Source of the DNA: CAVVIG01 sp050249955
GTDB lineage: Bacteria > Acidobacteriota > Vicinamibacteria > Vicinamibacterales > CAVVIG01
Direction of reading: 5' to 3'
DNA length: 64,000 bases
Assembly: GCA_050249955.1 (NCBI GenBank)
Contig: JBFWPN010000006.1
Location: 1 to 64,000 of the forward strand
The position numbers and the translations under genes are program-made. Under the pieces are notes generated by a model that saw only the letters and a list, made by a program, of their open reading frames with translations, made no database searches and was not told where the DNA came from. This document shows, in pieces, positions 61,602 to 64,000 of this stretch (its first letter is position 1; each line of letters begins with the position of its first letter).

Positions 61602-62992
61602 AGCACGAACTGCGCCCGCAGCACCGACCCCCACCACGTCGTCCGGCCATCGAGCAGCGGCGTGCGCCCCTCGTCCTCGAGCTCCTGGTGGATGGCGTTG
61701 AACTGCAGCTTGACCCAGCGGTTCAGGTACCAGTTCACGCCGAGGGTGAGGACCTTGTTCCCCGTCGGCCGGATCACTTCCGCCCTCGAGTTGCTGAACG
61801 CCGGCTCACCCGTGGGCTTGCTGTCGAACCACATGCGCTCCCAGCGGGCAGCCACCTCGAATGCGCCCACGCCCTTCATCGGCAGCGGCCGATCGGGATC
61901 GAGGGGACGCTCCTTGTTGTCGCCCGTGATCAGCCAGGCGCCCTGCACGTAGTAGGCCTGCGCCCGTGCGGAGTTCAGCGTGTCGCCGCGCAGCCCCTGC
62001 CCGACGCGCTCGTCGGTCACGGCCATGTACTCCGCGCGCGCGCTGAGCTGGTGGTCCGACCAGTCGACGTCGGCGCCGTAGCGATGCCGCTTGCCGCGAA
62101 CGAAGACCGGCTCGAAGAAGGTGTACTCGGACATCACCGTGCGGCCGCGCAGGCCGTTGGGCAGTTCCGACGCGTCGCTGACATCGGTCGTGGCGAAGTT
62201 CCCGCCGAAGTCGGTGTCGTCCAGATTCAGGAACTTGATCGGCTTGAGCAGGCGCGCGGTCAGGCGGACGGCCACCGTCCGATCGCCGCCGGCCACTTTG
62301 TTCGAGCGTGAGTTGTCGCCGTCACGCTCGAAGAACCCGGCGGCGTAGGTCAGGTCACGCCCGAAGAACCGGCCGTGCACCATGCCGCCCGTGTCGCGCG
62401 CGGGCGCGAGGTACGTGGCGCCGAGGGAGCGGTACACGAAGTCGTTGTTCGAGATGCCGGTGAGCTGGTCGAGGCTGAAGGGGATCTTGAAGCGGCCGCC
62501 GCGGATCTGCAGTTCGTCGCTGAACTTCAGCTCACCGTAGAGATCGCGCCACGCGGTCTTCGTGGACTTCGCATTCAGCTTCACGTCGGCGTTGCCGCTG
62601 AGGCCCCGCTCGAGGCTGAACTGGAAGAAGCGGAAGAGCTCGCCGTCGAGGCTGACACGGTTGCGTGCCACCTGCACGTCGTCGAAGTCCTGCGGGTCGT
62701 CTCCCGGCTTCATGCGATCGACGTGCACCTTCGCGCCCAGTTCGAGCCGCAGCCATCGTCCCGCGCGCAGCGTCGGGTGCTCCTGCCATGTGAAGCGCAG
62801 CCCCGCGGGCCGGCTGCCACCAGATCCCTGCACGGCAGCGGCCGATTCCGTGCGGGTCTCGGTCGCCGATGCGGCAGGGGCGTGGGCCGGCGAACCGGCC
62901 ACGGATACGTTTGGGTGGGGCTCGGGGGCCGGTTCGGGCGCCGCCACGGGATCGGCGAGTGCCAGGATGAGAGCGAGCGGGGCAATCAGCAC
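61598..62992 (-). CDS. OprO/OprP-family (phosphate-selective-type) porin
   Basis: The 464-residue protein begins at GTG 62992, 7 bases inside the end of the PLD gene, with a hydrophobic signal-like start (LIAPLALILALADPVAA) and a Pro/Ala-rich linker. From residue 65 the strands follow the OprO/P pattern: RLELGAKVHVD, FSLERGLSGNADVKL, ELQIRGGRFKIPFSLDQLTG, NDFVYRS, and the C-terminal WWGSVLRAQFVL. The family forms anion or phosphate channels. Its neighbours (PLD-type and metallophosphoesterase genes) fit phosphate scavenging. Confidence 0.86.
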   Translation of the reverse strand: MLIAPLALILALADPVAAPEPAPEPHPNVSVAGSPAHAPAASATETRTESAAAVQGSGGSRPAGLRFTWQEHPTLRAGRWLRLELGAKVHVDRMKPGDDPQDFDDVQVARNRVSLDGELFRFFQFSLERGLSGNADVKLNAKSTKTAWRDLYGELKFSDELQIRGGRFKIPFSLDQLTGISNNDFVYRSLGATYLAPARDTGGMVHGRFFGRDLTYAAGFFERDGDNSRSNKVAGGDRTVAVRLTARLLKPIKFLNLDDTDFGGNFATTDVSDASELPNGLRGRTVMSEYTFFEPVFVRGKRHRYGADVDWSDHQLSARAEYMAVTDERVGQGLRGDTLNSARAQAYYVQGAWLITGDNKERPLDPDRPLPMKGVGAFEVAARWERMWFDSKPTGEPAFSNSRAEVIRPTGNKVLTLGVNWYLNRWVKLQFNAIHQELEDEGRTPLLDGRTTWWGSVLRAQFVL

Positions 62993-63864
62993 GACGCGCC
63001 TCCTGCAGCCGCCGGCTGCTGGCCGGGTTCTGCCGTGGTCACACCAAGGGATGCAAAGAGCGACGTGACGGCGGCCACGGCGGACGGCTCGTCCACCTGG
63101 ATGGCCACCTCACGGCGGAAGTCGATGCTCAGCGCGGTCAGGGCCAGGCTCCCGATGACCGCGCGGACCCCATCGATCAGCATGATCTTCCCGTGCGACT
63201 TCAGGGCACCAACGCGGCAGTCCTGGTGCACGTGCACGTGCAGCCCCTCCGCGCGACGTTCGTCGAGCAGCGCCCTGAGGTCCGGGTCGGAGAGCTTCGG
63301 GTCGATCATGAGGATGCTCGATCGGGCGCTGCGGATCAGGGCGGTGAACTGCCGGCGCGCCGTTTCCGGACCGAGGATCAGGCGCGGCGAGAGCGACGAG
63401 GGCGGTGCGATGCCGTCACGATCGGTCGCCGTGAGCTGCAGCAGCCCGTGGACGACATCGGGGTCCCACGTGAGCACCACGGCATCGCAGGTCTTCGCGA
63501 AGCACTTCTTCGTGAGGTTCAGCGAGGCGACCAGTGCGGGGCCCTCGTCGGCCACGGCGTACTTCGCGTGGTACTTCACCACCGGGTCGTTATAGGCATA
63601 GACCGTCGCCCCGGTTTCCTCGAGCCGCTGCCACAGCTTCCGCAGCTTCTTCCTGCCCCCCTTGGCCCGCGAGGTGACCAGCACTTCCACGTCGACGCCG
63701 CGCGCCACGGCTGCGGCCAGCTCCTGGAAGATCCCCTTGTCGTTGCACCGGAAGAGCGAGAGCGCCAGCCGCGTGCGCGCACCGCGAATCAGGTCGACGA
63801 TGGTGCGGCGTCGCTCGTCGGGATCGAGCACCACTCGGTCGGGCGGAAGCGTGGGAGGGGTCAT
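62986..63864 (-). CDS. Phospholipase D-like (HKD) family protein
   Basis: The 292-residue protein has two PLD half-domains: KYHAKYAVADEGPALVASLN (HxK, with the motif Asp shifted) and SHGKIMLIDGVRAVIGSLAL (HGK-x4-D). Two HKD motifs make one active site, which cuts phosphodiesters in lipids or nucleic acids. There is no signal peptide, so it is probably cytoplasmic. It overlaps the porin gene by 7 bases and follows the metallophosphoesterase gene by 27 bases, so all three are likely one minus-strand operon. Confidence 0.82.
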   Translation of the reverse strand: MTPPTLPPDRVVLDPDERRRTIVDLIRGARTRLALSLFRCNDKGIFQELAAAVARGVDVEVLVTSRAKGGRKKLRKLWQRLEETGATVYAYNDPVVKYHAKYAVADEGPALVASLNLTKKCFAKTCDAVVLTWDPDVVHGLLQLTATDRDGIAPPSSLSPRLILGPETARRQFTALIRSARSSILMIDPKLSDPDLRALLDERRAEGLHVHVHQDCRVGALKSHGKIMLIDGVRAVIGSLALTALSIDFRREVAIQVDEPSAVAAVTSLFASLGVTTAEPGQQPAAAGGASC

Positions 63865-63891
63865 ACGGTCGAGGTAAGGCTGAACTATAGC

Positions 63892-64000
63892 TCAGTGGCA
63901 GGCCGCTGAGCCGCTGTCTCCGGGTCCGGATATCGGCAGGAAGTCCCACTGGTACCGGTCGCTCGAGAGCGTCAGCTTCATCACGCCGTGCGCCTTGATG
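63892..64000 (-). CDS. C-terminus of a metallophosphoesterase-like (purple acid phosphatase-type) protein, partial
   Basis: The last 35 residues of a minus-strand gene run off the window end. The segment AHGVMKLTLSSDRYQWDFLP followed by DSGSAACH is the typical closing strand and tail of calcineurin-like exported phosphatases of the purple-acid type. The catalytic motifs lie outside the window. It heads the PLD-porin group. Confidence 0.5.
   Translation of the reverse strand, partial: IKAHGVMKLTLSSDRYQWDFLPISGPGDSGSAACH

Noticed and set aside
63884..63920. Text resembling a tRNA D-arm (TAGCTCAGTGGCAGG)
   Set aside because: No acceptor stem, anticodon arm or T-loop can be formed, and the bases encode the end of the metallophosphoesterase-like protein.

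Overview
The window is high-GC chromosomal DNA of a Gram-negative bacterium. The gene content points to an Acidobacteriota lineage, probably Vicinamibacteria-like: a TonB-dependent receptor with an N-terminal carboxypeptidase-regulatory-like domain, a DUF4159 protein, a haem plus type II copper monooxygenase next to an exported companion, a secreted CHAT/TPR protein next to an S41 protease, and a histone-H1-like Lys/Ala-rich protein. This placement is inference from gene families; there is no rRNA in the window.

Positions 1-15300 are accessory-rich. A sigma factor and an anti-sigma-like membrane protein (5-1283, plus strand) are followed by a compact minus-strand cassette (1329-4374): a 56-residue ribbon-helix-helix-like protein behind a perfect inverted repeat, a DNA methyltransferase, a DUF262 (ParB/Srx-fold) protein and a HEPN protein with an intact R-x4-H motif. 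I regard this cassette as the best candidate for a little-described defence system. It lies between the sigma/anti-sigma pair and an S41 protease/CHAT operon (4505-8452). Next come a truncated conserved gene, a complete type I restriction-modification locus (HTH protein, hsdR, hsdM, hsdS, with overlapping starts and stops) and a stretch of gene debris: a methylase fragment, an IS21-type transposase fragment, a possible integrase tail and the 5' half of a tRNA-Ser(GCU).

Positions 15376-29527 hold a hypothetical gene, an OB-like fragment, a TolC-MFP-RND tripartite efflux operon (with a probable CTG start for the pump), a DUF2254 membrane protein, an exported multi-domain protein, a small exported protein, a CDF cation exporter, a membrane-anchored SLT-type protein and an SDR oxidoreductase. 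Positions 29555-39157 hold a secreted amidase divergent from a GT9/heptosyltransferase-like gene that overlaps a poly-serine lipoprotein gene; three TGACA units at exact 11-bp spacing lie between the divergent genes. They also hold a cupredoxin-like/outer-membrane-protein pair divergent from a PhoB-type regulator, its kinase and an exported nuclease/phosphatase.

Positions 39290-53338 carry exported DsrE, DUF4159 and RidA proteins, a TonB receptor with a Tat-exported flavin amine oxidase, a hybrid kinase overlapping a FIST sensor, a cytochrome/copper monooxygenase with its companion, and the histone-like protein. Positions 53465-64000 carry an NmrA-like protein, a Nudix hydrolase, an Rsm22-like methyltransferase, a PA2779/PA2778-like pair whose peptidase appears to continue, across a one-base frameshift, into POTRA-like and barrel-like regions, a HATPase-like protein, two overlapping thymidylate-kinase-like genes (the second with a degenerate P-loop), and a minus-strand OprO/P porin - PLD - metallophosphoesterase group. 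Several convergent gene pairs are separated by clear hairpin terminators.
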